Origin: Virgisporangium ochraceum
GTDB lineage: Bacteria > Actinomycetota > Actinomycetes > Mycobacteriales > Micromonosporaceae
Assembly: GCF_016863655.1 (NCBI RefSeq)
Contig: NZ_BOPH01000069.1
Span: forward strand, 40,598-104,597
Direction: 5' to 3'
DNA length: 64,000 nt
Both the position numbers and the translations under genes were made by a program. Of this stretch, positions 52,684-61,464 are shown piece after piece. The notes beneath the pieces are model-generated. The model searched no databases and was not told the origin of the DNA. It saw nothing but the letters and a program-made list of their open reading frames with translations. The stretch's first letter is position 1. Each line of letters begins with the position of its first letter.

Positions 52684-53693
52684 CCGTACTGGCCGCGGAG
52701 CGTTTCGTAGTCGCCGAGGCCCAGCGAACGGAAGCCGGCCGAACACGCCGGTAGGCCGTCGCTCATGGTCAGTTCGCCGTGTTCGGCGTAGGCGACGTGG
52801 CCCAGGCCGAACACGTGCCCGAACTCGTGGGTCAGCGTGCCCTGCAGGTCCCAGCTGCCCGAGCAGCCCGCCGCCGGGTCGAGGGTGAACATGCCCGGCG
52901 CGTCGCTGATCCGCACGTCCGACTCCACGGTGCGGCCGCGCGACCACCACAGGCACGTCAGCGCCAGCAGTCCGCCGTCGAGGCGGCCGAAGGCCACCAC
53001 GTTGCGCTCGTCGCGGTCGCCGCAGGTGCCGTCGGCGTTGATGCCTGCGTCGCGGGTGGTCTCGCCGCTGTAGCGCTGCGACAGCGCCAGATCGCCCACG
53101 ATGCCGCAACTGTTGTGGCCGCGGTCGACCGCGGTCGCGGCGTTGCGCACGGCGTCGCGCACCGGGCCGAAGGCGCCCAGGTAGCCGGGCATGCCGGCGG
53201 GGCGCATCATCCAGCGGTACGCGCCCTGCCACCGCATGCCGAGCCAGGCGCCGGCACCGTCGCCGCAGCGCACGGTCGTCGTGGCGGTGGTCGCCTCGGT
53301 GGGCGGAGGGGGCGAGACGCTGCCCATCCGAGCCACCGGCGGCCGCGGTTTCGGCGCCGGCGCCGTGTCGGACTGCCAGATCCGCGCGCGCACCGCACCG
53401 GAGAAGCGTTCGACGGTGAGCGTCGCCGGGTGCCCGGTCCGCGCGGACCCGGCGGCCGTCACCGACTCACCGTCCTTCAACGGGACCCGCACAGCGAGCG
53501 ATCCGGCACCGACGACCGCACCGGCCAGGTCGCAGGCCCGGGCCGGGACCGGCGACGCCAGCGCCGACGCCGGAACCACCCCCGACACGGATGGACACGC
53601 GACGCCCGGCGCCACCGAAGGGGAGACGCCGACCAGAGCCGCGGCGGCCACGAGCGCGACCGCGGTGGGGAGCAGAAGCCCACGCCTGTTCAT
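52674..53693 (-). CDS. Secreted matrixin-like metalloprotease
   Basis: 339 aa. Signal peptide (about 1-30), then a linker, then a zinc-protease domain with THEFGHVFGLGH (HExxHxxGxxH) at about residues 288-300 and a downstream Met (ELTMSDG) as the Met-turn. The domain has four to six Cys, fitting a secreted protein. Substrate unknown. Confidence 0.87.
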   Translation of the reverse strand: MNRRGLLLPTAVALVAAAALVGVSPSVAPGVACPSVSGVVPASALASPVPARACDLAGAVVGAGSLAVRVPLKDGESVTAAGSARTGHPATLTVERFSGAVRARIWQSDTAPAPKPRPPVARMGSVSPPPPTEATTATTTVRCGDGAGAWLGMRWQGAYRWMMRPAGMPGYLGAFGPVRDAVRNAATAVDRGHNSCGIVGDLALSQRYSGETTRDAGINADGTCGDRDERNVVAFGRLDGGLLALTCLWWSRGRTVESDVRISDAPGMFTLDPAAGCSGSWDLQGTLTHEFGHVFGLGHVAYAEHGELTMSDGLPACSAGFRSLGLGDYETLRGQYGTT

Positions 53694-53753
53694 GATCTTT
53701 CATTGTGAGACGCGGGCGGCATCTTGTCCGGATTTCTCCACTTTTCGCGAAGC

Positions 53754-53795
53754 AACCTCAAGCAGCGGTGGAGTAACCTCAAGCAGCGGTGGAGT
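53754..53795. repeat. 21-bp perfect tandem duplication at a stop codon
   Basis: Two identical 21-bp units (53754-53774, 53775-53795) cover the last codons and stop of the response regulator gene. The second stop copy is outside the gene. Confidence 0.9.
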
Positions 53796-54411
53796 CCAGC
53801 AGTCCCTGGTTCACCGCGGCCATCAGCGCCTGCGACCGGTTCTTGACGCGCAGCTTCGTGTACAGCCGCGCCACGTACGTCTTCACCGTCGCCTCCGACA
53901 CCGCGAGCCGCTCGGCGATGCCGGGAAGGCTGATGCCGTCACGCATCAGGCTCAGCACCTGGCGCTCGCGCTGGCTGAGCAGCCCGCTGCTGGCCCGCCG
54001 CCGGGCGAGCGCCGCGGCCAGTCCCACCGCGTTGAACGCGCGCGGCGCCTGCGCCGCGTGCCGCACCGCCGCGAGAACGGCGCCCGGCTGGGCGTCCTTG
54101 GCGACGAACGCCGACAGGCCCTCGTCGAGCGCGCGGCACATCGTGGCGTCGTCACCGGCCGAACTCAGCAGCACCAGCCCGATCGTCGGGTACCGGGCGC
54201 GCAGGCGACGGGCCAGGTCCCAGCCGTCGCCGTCGGGCAGCGTGGTGTCGAACACGACGACCGTGGGCAGGGTCTCGTCGACCACGGCCAGGGCGTCGGC
54301 GACGGATCCGGCCTCGCCGACGAGGTCGACGTCGGCGATGCCGGCGAGCAGACGCGTCAGGCCGAGCCGGAGGAGGGCGTGCTCGTCCACGACAACGAGG
54401 CGGATGTTCAT
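53779..54411 (-). CDS. LuxR/NarL-type response regulator
   Basis: 210 aa. Receiver domain with the acidic pair DE near residue 9, phosphorylation Asp in VVFDTTLPDGDGW and Lys in AFVAKDAQ, and a LuxR helix-turn-helix (LSQRERQVLSLMRDGISLPG, SEATVKTYVARLYTKLRVKN). No kinase gene directly beside it on the same strand. Confidence 0.92.
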   Translation of the reverse strand: MNIRLVVVDEHALLRLGLTRLLAGIADVDLVGEAGSVADALAVVDETLPTVVVFDTTLPDGDGWDLARRLRARYPTIGLVLLSSAGDDATMCRALDEGLSAFVAKDAQPGAVLAAVRHAAQAPRAFNAVGLAAALARRRASSGLLSQRERQVLSLMRDGISLPGIAERLAVSEATVKTYVARLYTKLRVKNRSQALMAAVNQGLLDSTAA

Positions 54412-54452
54412 CGGGGGACTCCTGGGGGGTGGGAGCAAAGCGACGGAGGGTT

Positions 54453-55349
54453 TCAGAGCGGTGCGCCTACGAACTGCATGAACGGCACGGGGTCGATGGC
54501 GTTGAGGCGGCTGGCCTTCTCGCCGAAGTGCACCTCGAAGTGCAGGTGCGGACCGGAGGAGTGGCCCGACGAGCCGACGAAACCGAGGACCTGCCCGGTC
54601 TCGACGACGTCGCCGACCTTCACCTCGGGCTCGCGGATCATGTGGCAGTAGCGGGTGACGAAGTGGTCGCGGTGCCGCACCTCGACGTACCAGCCGCAGC
54701 CGCGGGTGGTGGGTGAGCCGTCGACGTCACAGCTGGGGCCGGAGGTGTTGCAGCGCACGGTGACGACGGTTCCGGCGGAAGCCGCGACGATCGGGGTGTT
54801 GCGCGCGTGCGGCAGGTCGACGCCGTCGTGTTCCGGCCGGGCGACCGTGCGGAAGCCACCGATGACGGTCGGCGGTACCGGCAGTGTCCACTCTGGACGC
54901 GACCGTTCGTAGGTGGCGACCGGTCCGGTGAGCGATAACGGCGACGTCGCCGGTCCGATGCCGCGGTAGGCCGCGGCGGGGCCGGCCGGTACGACCGTCG
55001 GCGCACAGGAGGGGACGACGATGTCCCTGGGGCGCTTGATGAACGCGTCGGACACGTACCGGCCGTTGGTCAGCCGGTCCCACTTGTCGGTCGTCCGTAC
55101 GCGTCCCTTGACGCGTGCGTCACCGCGGACCTGGCACACGACGGACACCTTCGCCTTGTTCTTCAAGGCATCCACCTGCGCCGAGTCGGCGGTGGCGGCG
55201 GCGCGGACCGCGAGGCGGCCCTTGACCACGACGCTGCCCGCGACCGAGCCGTTCGCGATGGCGGAGGTGGGTTCGCCGATCAGGGCCGCCGTCGCGCCCG
55301 CGAAGGCGACGACGAATACGCCGAAAGCAAGGCGGCAGCTATGTCCCAT
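54453..55349 (-). CDS. Secreted M23 metallopeptidase with SH3-like domain
   Basis: 298 aa. Signal peptide (about 1-33), SH3-like domain with TTDKWDRLTNGRYVSDAFIK, and a C-terminal M23 domain with HDGVDLPHARNTP and HLHFEVHFG as zinc ligands. It cuts peptide cross-links of the wall. The SH3 part is close to that of the glucosaminidase at 51171-52028. Confidence 0.92.
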   Translation of the reverse strand: MGHSCRLAFGVFVVAFAGATAALIGEPTSAIANGSVAGSVVVKGRLAVRAAATADSAQVDALKNKAKVSVVCQVRGDARVKGRVRTTDKWDRLTNGRYVSDAFIKRPRDIVVPSCAPTVVPAGPAAAYRGIGPATSPLSLTGPVATYERSRPEWTLPVPPTVIGGFRTVARPEHDGVDLPHARNTPIVAASAGTVVTVRCNTSGPSCDVDGSPTTRGCGWYVEVRHRDHFVTRYCHMIREPEVKVGDVVETGQVLGFVGSSGHSSGPHLHFEVHFGEKASRLNAIDPVPFMQFVGAPL

Positions 55350-55368
55350 GAGACACCCTTCCGTCCGG

Positions 55369-55425
55369 CGACAAGCCCCGACCGGTCGGCCGGGCGCAGC
55401 CCGACGGGAAGTCGGGCACTTGTCG
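55369..55425 (-). ncRNA. Structured leader of the M23 gene (candidate)
   Basis: In the 5' leader CGACAAG pairs with CTTGTCG (55425-55419 with 55375-55369). It encloses a CCCGAC/GTCGGG hairpin and a palindromic CCGACCGGTCGG hairpin, a three-way junction just before the ribosome site. No known riboswitch class fits fully. Confidence 0.4.
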
Positions 55426-55460
55426 AGGTTCGCTGGCCGAGAGCGCTACAACGGTCCCCG

Positions 55461-55481
55461 CCGGATGCGAACGGGTTGCCG
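55461..55481 (-). promoter_or_regulatory. TcrA-box-like site upstream of the M23 gene
   Basis: Minus strand GCAACCC, four bases, GCATCCG; two changes from the box. It lies in the divergent region between the M23 gene and the histidine kinase gene. Confidence 0.55.
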
Positions 55482-55554
55482 AGTACGCCCGGAATTTACC
55501 GTAACAACCCAGGACACTAGGTAAGAATAGGACGCACAAAGAGTGAGGAGAGCC

Positions 55555-57441
55555 GTGCGCGGAGACACCGATCAGGCGGCCGAGGCTGGCACCGCGGCGC
55601 TCGTGGCACCCGCGGCCACCGAGCTGATCGACCGCGCCGAGCGGGCCGCGACCATGGTCGACGTGCAGGCGCTGCTGCCCGACGTGCGCCAGTTGCCGGG
55701 CGTGCGCGGCGCCGCCTTCACCGTGGCCGGCCAGCCCGGCTCCGGACGGCCCGAGCTCACCGCGTCGCGGCCGGTCGGACCGCTGGAGTGGCGGCAGGTG
55801 CTGCGGACCGACCTGACCGACCCGGAGGCGCACCGGCTGGCCCGCGGGGCCCTCGACGCGATCGTCGACGCCGCCGGCCGTGCCCTGCGGCTGCCCTGCC
55901 GGGCCGTGCCCGAGCACGACGGCCCGCCGGTCGGGCTGCACGGGGTCATCAGCCGGCACGCCCGCGCGCTGATCGTCGTGGTCGACCCGGCACACGGCTG
56001 GACGCCGCTGTCGGACTCGTTCAGCACCCTGCTCGGTTACGACCGCGCCCACCCGCCCGCCGGCAACCTCCTCGACCTGATCCACCCGGAGGACCGGCCC
56101 GACGCCCTGTCGACGTTCATCGCCGCCTGCGCCGGCGAGGACCTGCCGAACTGCGTCGACCTGCGCATCAGAACCGCGGCCGGCAACTGGCGCCGGTTCG
56201 AGTTCGCGGTGCGCAGCTTCGTGCGGATCCCCGACGCCGGTGTCGTCGCGTACTTCGGCCTCGACGTCACCACCCAGCGGGCCGCGGAACGCGCGTTGCG
56301 CGTGGAGCGGGGCCGTCTCCTGTCGTTGGTGGAGACGCTGCGCGACGGCATCCTGCTCATCGACGAGGACCAGCGGGTCACGGTCGCGAACTCGTCGTTC
56401 CGCCGCATCCTCGGCATGGCCGACCCGGTTCAGGTCGGCGGCGAACGCGGCTGGCCGCGGCTGCTGGCCAGGCTCCAGCCGCTGTTCGGTTCGGGCGTCA
56501 CCGACGCCGTGCGGCTGCGCGACATCGTGGCGGCCCGCCGCGCGATGATGGGCGAGGAGGTCGAGCTCGCCGACGGCCGGGTGGTGGAGCTCGACTTCGT
56601 GCCGCTGGAGAGCGAGGGTGGCCCGCGGGGCACGCTGATGCACCTGCGCGACGTCACCTCGAAGGTCGCGATCCGGCGCGGCCTGGAGGAGCGCAACCGC
56701 GGCCTCGCCGAGGCCGCGGCCCTGAACAACCAGTTCGTGGCCACCGTCGCGCACGAGCTGCGCGGTCCGCTGTCGTCCGTCGTGGCGTTCGGTCACCTGC
56801 TGGGTGACGCGAGCAGCGGGCTGCTCAACGACGAGCAGCGGCAGTACCTCGACGTCATCGACCGCAACGCCAACCGGTTGCTGCGCCTCATCGAGGACCT
56901 GTTGCTCCTGTCGCGCCTGGAGGCGCGCACGTTGCAGTTGCGTCCGGCGCCGGTCCGCCTGTCCGAGCTCGTCCGGACCGCGGTGACCGAACGCCTGCCG
57001 GCGGCCGAGAACGCCGGCCTGCGCCTGACGGTGGAGACGCAGGACGGCCCCGAGCTGACGTGCGACGAGACCCGGGTGCACCAGGTGATCGACAACCTGC
57101 TGAACAACGCGTTGAAGTTCACGCCGGCCGGCGGATCGGTGACGGTCCGCGCGGCGCCGGCCTCCTCCGGGTGGCAGCTGTCGGTGGCCGACTCCGGCGT
57201 CGGTATCCCGGCGGCCGAGTTGGCCCGGGTGTTCAGCGCGTTCTTCCGGGGCTCGAACACCACGGCGGGCGGTGGCCAGCCGGCCGCGCCCGGCACCGGG
57301 CTCGGCCTGGTGGTCAGCCGGGCCATCGTCGAACTGCACGGCGGCACCATTCAGGTCGCCAGCACCGAGGGCGCCGGCACCACGGTGACCGTGACCCTTC
57401 CCACGCGTCCCGCACGCCGCACAAATGGAGGAACACCATGA
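55555..57441 (+). CDS. PAS-type sensor histidine kinase
   Basis: 628 aa from the GTG behind GAGGAG (a GTG at 55543 is possible). No membrane helix is seen, so it is probably cytosolic. A PAS domain (about 145-245, WTPLSDSFSTLLGYDRAHPP) and a second sensor domain (about 255-380) precede HisKA with FVATVAHELRGPLSSVV and HATPase with NLLNNALKFTPAGG and GTGLGLVVSRAIVELHGG. It is coupled to the next gene by an ATGA overlap. Confidence 0.92.
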   Translation: MRGDTDQAAEAGTAALVAPAATELIDRAERAATMVDVQALLPDVRQLPGVRGAAFTVAGQPGSGRPELTASRPVGPLEWRQVLRTDLTDPEAHRLARGALDAIVDAAGRALRLPCRAVPEHDGPPVGLHGVISRHARALIVVVDPAHGWTPLSDSFSTLLGYDRAHPPAGNLLDLIHPEDRPDALSTFIAACAGEDLPNCVDLRIRTAAGNWRRFEFAVRSFVRIPDAGVVAYFGLDVTTQRAAERALRVERGRLLSLVETLRDGILLIDEDQRVTVANSSFRRILGMADPVQVGGERGWPRLLARLQPLFGSGVTDAVRLRDIVAARRAMMGEEVELADGRVVELDFVPLESEGGPRGTLMHLRDVTSKVAIRRGLEERNRGLAEAAALNNQFVATVAHELRGPLSSVVAFGHLLGDASSGLLNDEQRQYLDVIDRNANRLLRLIEDLLLLSRLEARTLQLRPAPVRLSELVRTAVTERLPAAENAGLRLTVETQDGPELTCDETRVHQVIDNLLNNALKFTPAGGSVTVRAAPASSGWQLSVADSGVGIPAAELARVFSAFFRGSNTTAGGGQPAAPGTGLGLVVSRAIVELHGGTIQVASTEGAGTTVTVTLPTRPARRTNGGTP

Positions 57442-58133
57442 GTCGTCTCCTGGTTGTCGAGGACGATCCCGACATCGCTCTCGCGCTGCGGCTGCTGCTG
57501 CAGCGGGCCGGGCACCAGGTGGGGCACGCCAAGGACGGCCGGGCCGGCCTCCGGGACGCCTTCAACGAGCGTCCCGAACTGGTGATCCTCGACATCGGCC
57601 TGCCCGGCATGGACGGCTGGCAGGTGCTGGAACGCCTCCGCGACATCTCCGACGTGCCGGTCCTGCTGCTCACCGCGCACGGCCAGGAGTCGGACAAGGT
57701 CCGGGGACTGCGTGGCGGCGCCGACGACTACCTGACCAAGCCGTTCACCAACGCGGAGTTGGTGGCCCGGGTGGAGGCTCTGTTGCGACGGTCCGGTACG
57801 ACGGCCTCCTGGGCCGACGAGGTGTACGACGACGGCACGCTGCGCATCGACCCGGCCGCCCGCCGGGCGTTCGTGGCCGACGCGGAGGTGCGGCTGACAC
57901 CCACCGAGTTCCGGTTGCTGAACGTGCTCGTGCGGCACGCCGGCGCGGTGCTGTCGCCGAACCAGCTGCTGGCGCAGGCGTGGGACGACCCGACCGGCAT
58001 CGGGCCGGAGCGGGTGAAGTTCGCGGTGCTGCGGCTGCGCCGCAAGCTCGGCTGGACCGACCCCGACGCGAGCCCCATCGAGAGCGTGCGCGGCTTCGGG
58101 TACCGGTACCGGCGACCTCCCGCGGCGGCATAA
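57438..58133 (+). CDS. OmpR-type response regulator
   Basis: 231 aa. Receiver with EDDPD, Asp in LVILDIGLPGMDGW and Lys in YLTKPF, then a winged-helix effector (LTPTEFRLLNVLVRHAGAVL, ESVRGFGYRY). GGAGGAAC ribosome site. Partner of the kinase in front. Confidence 0.94.
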   Translation: MSRLLVVEDDPDIALALRLLLQRAGHQVGHAKDGRAGLRDAFNERPELVILDIGLPGMDGWQVLERLRDISDVPVLLLTAHGQESDKVRGLRGGADDYLTKPFTNAELVARVEALLRRSGTTASWADEVYDDGTLRIDPAARRAFVADAEVRLTPTEFRLLNVLVRHAGAVLSPNQLLAQAWDDPTGIGPERVKFAVLRLRRKLGWTDPDASPIESVRGFGYRYRRPPAAA

Positions 58134-58245
58134 GGCGGCGTAGCCACCTTTCGGCAACGTCGCGGGTCACCGAACGGCACGGATCGCTCCGGAGTATTGG
58201 TCGGGCAAGGTTCCCCCGTCCCTGCCAGACACACGGATGTGTTCC

Positions 58246-58974
58246 ATGATCGACCTGAGCCGCGACGCCCACGTCCACACCGCCTTCGCCGCGGGCCACG
58301 ACAGCGTCAGCGTCCTTGTCGCCGCCGCCGAGGCGGCCGGTGTCACCGAGCTGACGTTCGCCGACCGGGTCGGGTCCGACACCGGCTGGCTGCCGTCGTA
58401 CCTCGCCACCATCGAGCGCGCCCAGAAGCGCACCGACGTCGCGCTGCGGCGCGGTGTCGAGGTGGAGGCGATCGGTGTGGACGGCTGGCTGGCGTTCCCG
58501 TCCGACCTCGGCCAGCTCGAGGTCATCTCGCTCGGCATCTCCCGGCTGCCCACCCCCGGCGGCCTGCTCGGCCCGGACCTCGTGCGGGCGCAGCTCGACA
58601 GCGGCGCCCTGTCGGCGGCCGAGGTCGCCGACCGCCTCGTCGGCGTGCTGTGCCTGGCGATGGAGCGGGTCGGCCGCTACGCCCCGACCACGCTGGCCCG
58701 CCCGCTGGAGTTCCTGGCGCAGGCCGGTATCGCGGAGTCCACTGTGGACGAGTCGGTCGTCGCGACGCTCGCCGAGGCGTGCCGCGGCACGAACACGGCC
58801 GTCGAGCTGAGCGAGCGGCACCGCCTGCCCACCCGCCGCGTCGCGGTGGCGATGGCCGCCGCGGGTGTGAAGCTGCTCGCGGCGAGCGACGCCTACACGG
58901 CCCGCGACGTGGGCCGCTGGCAGTACCTCGACGAGCTCGCCGCCGAGGTGGCCGACTCGCCGGTCAGCGTCTGA
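58246..58974 (+). CDS. PHP-domain phosphoesterase family protein
   Basis: 242 aa. N-terminal metal motif DAHVHTAFAAGHDS and a later ASDAYTARDVGRW fit the PHP fold; the middle part is divergent. Substrate unknown. It ends 11 bases inside the end of the deaminase gene on the other strand. Confidence 0.78.
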   Translation: MIDLSRDAHVHTAFAAGHDSVSVLVAAAEAAGVTELTFADRVGSDTGWLPSYLATIERAQKRTDVALRRGVEVEAIGVDGWLAFPSDLGQLEVISLGISRLPTPGGLLGPDLVRAQLDSGALSAAEVADRLVGVLCLAMERVGRYAPTTLARPLEFLAQAGIAESTVDESVVATLAEACRGTNTAVELSERHRLPTRRVAVAMAAAGVKLLAASDAYTARDVGRWQYLDELAAEVADSPVSV

Positions 58975-59413
58975 CGTCACCGAAGAGGTGCGCGTTCACC
59001 GCGCGCACCGCGTCGGACAGCTCCTGTACCTCGACGACCTCGACCCCGGCGGCGCGCAGCAGGGCCGCGCCGCCGCCGGGCGCGAGCGTCGGCGGCTCGC
59101 GCAAGGCGAACACCACCCGGCTGATCGCCGTCTCGGCGATCAGCCGCGCGCACGGCACGGGTCGCGAGGTCCGTACCCCGCACGGTTCGAGCGACGAGTA
59201 CAGCGTCGCACCATCAAGATCTTTCGATTGGACCCGCGTGAGCGCGGCCTCTTCGGCATGCGCCGTCGCCGCTGTCTCGCGGGAGTAGCCGCGGGCGAGC
59301 TCGATGCCCTGTGCCGACACGACGATCGCTCCGACGGAGTACGCCGCGAGGCTGGGCAGGCACAGCCGCGAGTGCTCGATGGCTTCGCGCAGCCACCGCC
59401 CGTCGGTGTTCAC
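58964..59413 (-). CDS. RibD-like cytidine/pyrimidine deaminase
   Basis: 149 aa from a GTG that overlaps the previous stop (GTGA). Zinc site HAEEAAL and SLEPCGVRTSRPVPCARLI (PCxxxxxxxxxC form) mark the deaminase family; closest in plan to the first half of RibD. It may act with the reductase in front on a pyrimidine in a riboflavin-like path. Confidence 0.88.
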   Translation of the reverse strand: MNTDGRWLREAIEHSRLCLPSLAAYSVGAIVVSAQGIELARGYSRETAATAHAEEAALTRVQSKDLDGATLYSSLEPCGVRTSRPVPCARLIAETAISRVVFALREPPTLAPGGGAALLRAAGVEVVEVQELSDAVRAVNAHLFGDVRR

Positions 59414-60024
59414 AGTGGACGCTCGTACTTGAGCACGGCCATGTCGCCGACCTGTTCCATCGCCTTGAGCGTGAGGCGGCCCTTCGGGAACGTCGCCGGG
59501 TCGACGAAGCGCGTGCCGCCACCGACGAGGATCGGCGCGACCGCGAGCTGGAGCTCGTCGGCCAGGCCGCCGGACAGGAACGCGGTGTGCATCGACGTGC
59601 CGCCCTCGACCAGGAGCCTGCCGACGCCGCGGGCGGCCAGGTCGGCGAGCAGCGCCGGCAGGCCGTCGACTTCCACGACGGTCGCCGGGAGGTCGGCGGT
59701 GGTTCCCGGTGGCACGTACACGATCTTCTCCGCGTCGCCGGCCGTGAAGAAGGCCGCGCCGGGGTCGAGATCGCCGGTCGTGGTGAGCGTCACCTTGATG
59801 AGGTCCCGGGCGCGCCCGCGCCGCCGCTCCTCGCTCCTGATGAGCAGGCGCGGGTTGTCCGCGCGCACGGTGCCGGCGCCGACCAGGATCGCGTCGCACG
59901 ACGCGCGCAGCGCGTCGACCCGGTCGAGGTCGGCCGGGCCGGAGAGGATGAGTCTCTCGTCGGTGTCGTCGTCGATGTACCCGTCGAGGGACATCGCGCA
60001 ACTGAGGATCACGTGCGGCCGCAT
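59410..60024 (-). CDS. RibD C-terminal-type reductase (dihydrofolate reductase family)
   Basis: 204 aa. N-terminal MRPHVILSCAMSLDGYIDDD, ILVGAGTVRADNPRLLIRS and the NADPH-site GVGRLLVEGGTSMHTAFLSG are typical. Reductase first, deaminase second, the reverse of fused RibD. Could serve riboflavin or a secondary-metabolite path. Confidence 0.9.
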   Translation of the reverse strand: MRPHVILSCAMSLDGYIDDDTDERLILSGPADLDRVDALRASCDAILVGAGTVRADNPRLLIRSEERRRGRARDLIKVTLTTTGDLDPGAAFFTAGDAEKIVYVPPGTTADLPATVVEVDGLPALLADLAARGVGRLLVEGGTSMHTAFLSGGLADELQLAVAPILVGGGTRFVDPATFPKGRLTLKAMEQVGDMAVLKYERPL

Positions 60025-60030
60025 CGGCTC

Positions 60031-61464
60031 CTAGCGTGCCTCATGGAAGCCGGTGCGCGTCATCACACCCCACACCTGGCGGCTCTTGCGGATCGCGGCC
60101 CACGCTCCCATGACCCGCCAGACCGCCGTCACCTGGCGGTAGCCGATGTTCTCCAGGGCGCTGGCGAGGGTCGCGTAGGCGAGGTCCGTCCACCGGGTGT
60201 AGCGGGCGAACGTGAACTCCTCGACGGCCAGCGCGATGAGGTTCACCACCATCGCGTAGCCGTAGGCGACGAGCAGGAAACGGAACGCGAACTCGACGTT
60301 CACCGCGCCGACCGCGAGGCCGAGCGGCACCATCACCACGCCGGCGAGCTCGATCACCGGGGCGAGGAACTCGAACAGCACGTAGTAGGGCATCGCGACC
60401 AGCCCGATCCGGCCGTAGCGGGGGTTGCCGAGCATGCGGCGGTGCTTCCACAGGATCTCGGTGATGCCCCGGTGCCAGCGGCGGCGCTGGCTGCCGAGCA
60501 CCTTGACGGTCGACGGGGCCTCGCTCCAGGACACCGGCTCGGCGACGAACACCACCCGGTAGTCGCGCTTCTGCTCGCGCAGGTGCCGGTGCAGCCGGAC
60601 GACCAGTTCGGCGTCCTCGCCGATGGTGTCGTGGTCGAGGCCGCCGACCTCGACGACCAGGTCGCGGCGGAACATGCCGAACGCGCCCGAGATGATGAGC
60701 AGCCCGCCCAGGCGCGACCAGCCGGTGCGCCCGAGCAGGAACGCCCGCAGGTACTCCACCACCTGCACCCGCGGCAGCCACCTCGGCGGCATGCGCACCT
60801 CGACGATGCGACCGGCGACCACGCTGCAGCCGTTGGCGACCCGCACCACGCCGCCGGTCGCGGCGGTGCGCAGCGGGTCGTCGGCGAACGGCTTGGCGAC
60901 GGTCAGCAGGGCCTGCGGGTCGAGGATCGAGTCGGCGTCGACCATGCAGACGAGCGGCTGCCGGGCCAGGTTTATGCCGGTGTTGAGCGCGTCGGTCTTG
61001 CCGCCGTTCTCCTTGCGCACCACGATCAGCGGCTCGGGCCGCAGCCGCGGGACGTAGACGCCGGTCACCTTGCCCTTGGTGGGCACCTCGGGCGGCACCA
61101 CGCGGGGCGTCTCGATGAGGTCGAACTCGTCCTTCAGCCTGTCGAACGTGCCGTCCCCGGACCCGTCGTCGATGACGATCACCTCGAACTGCGGGTACCG
61201 CAGCGCGAGCATGCCCTGCACCGACGCGACGATCCCGGCCTCCTCGTTGTGCGCGGGCACGAGCACGGAGACGCCGGGGGTCAGCGGGCTGCGGTACATC
61301 TCGTCGAGCCCGGCGAAGGGCTGGTGCCGCAGGTGCCGGATGAACTCGGCCGAGGCGAACAGGATGAGGACCAGGTAGCTGGTGTTGATGACGAGGAAGT
61401 AGGTGAGGATCGCGACGTCGGTGATGCGGAAGAACTCGCGGACCCAGGCCGCGACCTCGATCAT
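60031..61464 (-). CDS. Membrane glycosyltransferase family 2
   Basis: 477 aa. A membrane helix at about 15-40, then GT2 motifs VLVPAHNEEAG, VIDDGSGDGT, CMVDADS, EDAELVVRLHRH and QRRRWHRG, then two to three membrane helices (about 370-440). This is the plan of polysaccharide synthases (BcsA, hyaluronan or poly-GlcNAc type). It overlaps the HEAT-repeat gene by four bases. Confidence 0.92.
   Translation of the reverse strand: MIEVAAWVREFFRITDVAILTYFLVINTSYLVLILFASAEFIRHLRHQPFAGLDEMYRSPLTPGVSVLVPAHNEEAGIVASVQGMLALRYPQFEVIVIDDGSGDGTFDRLKDEFDLIETPRVVPPEVPTKGKVTGVYVPRLRPEPLIVVRKENGGKTDALNTGINLARQPLVCMVDADSILDPQALLTVAKPFADDPLRTAATGGVVRVANGCSVVAGRIVEVRMPPRWLPRVQVVEYLRAFLLGRTGWSRLGGLLIISGAFGMFRRDLVVEVGGLDHDTIGEDAELVVRLHRHLREQKRDYRVVFVAEPVSWSEAPSTVKVLGSQRRRWHRGITEILWKHRRMLGNPRYGRIGLVAMPYYVLFEFLAPVIELAGVVMVPLGLAVGAVNVEFAFRFLLVAYGYAMVVNLIALAVEEFTFARYTRWTDLAYATLASALENIGYRQVTAVWRVMGAWAAIRKSRQVWGVMTRTGFHEAR

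Noticed and set aside
55350..55500. c-di-AMP (ydaO) riboswitch before the M23 gene
   Set aside because: Only one short block resembles the consensus; the order of conserved blocks does not fit, so it is listed only as a structured leader.
55339..57339. Minus-strand frame of 666 codons opposite the histidine kinase
   Set aside because: The plus-strand kinase has all catalytic motifs; the opposite frame is a shadow.
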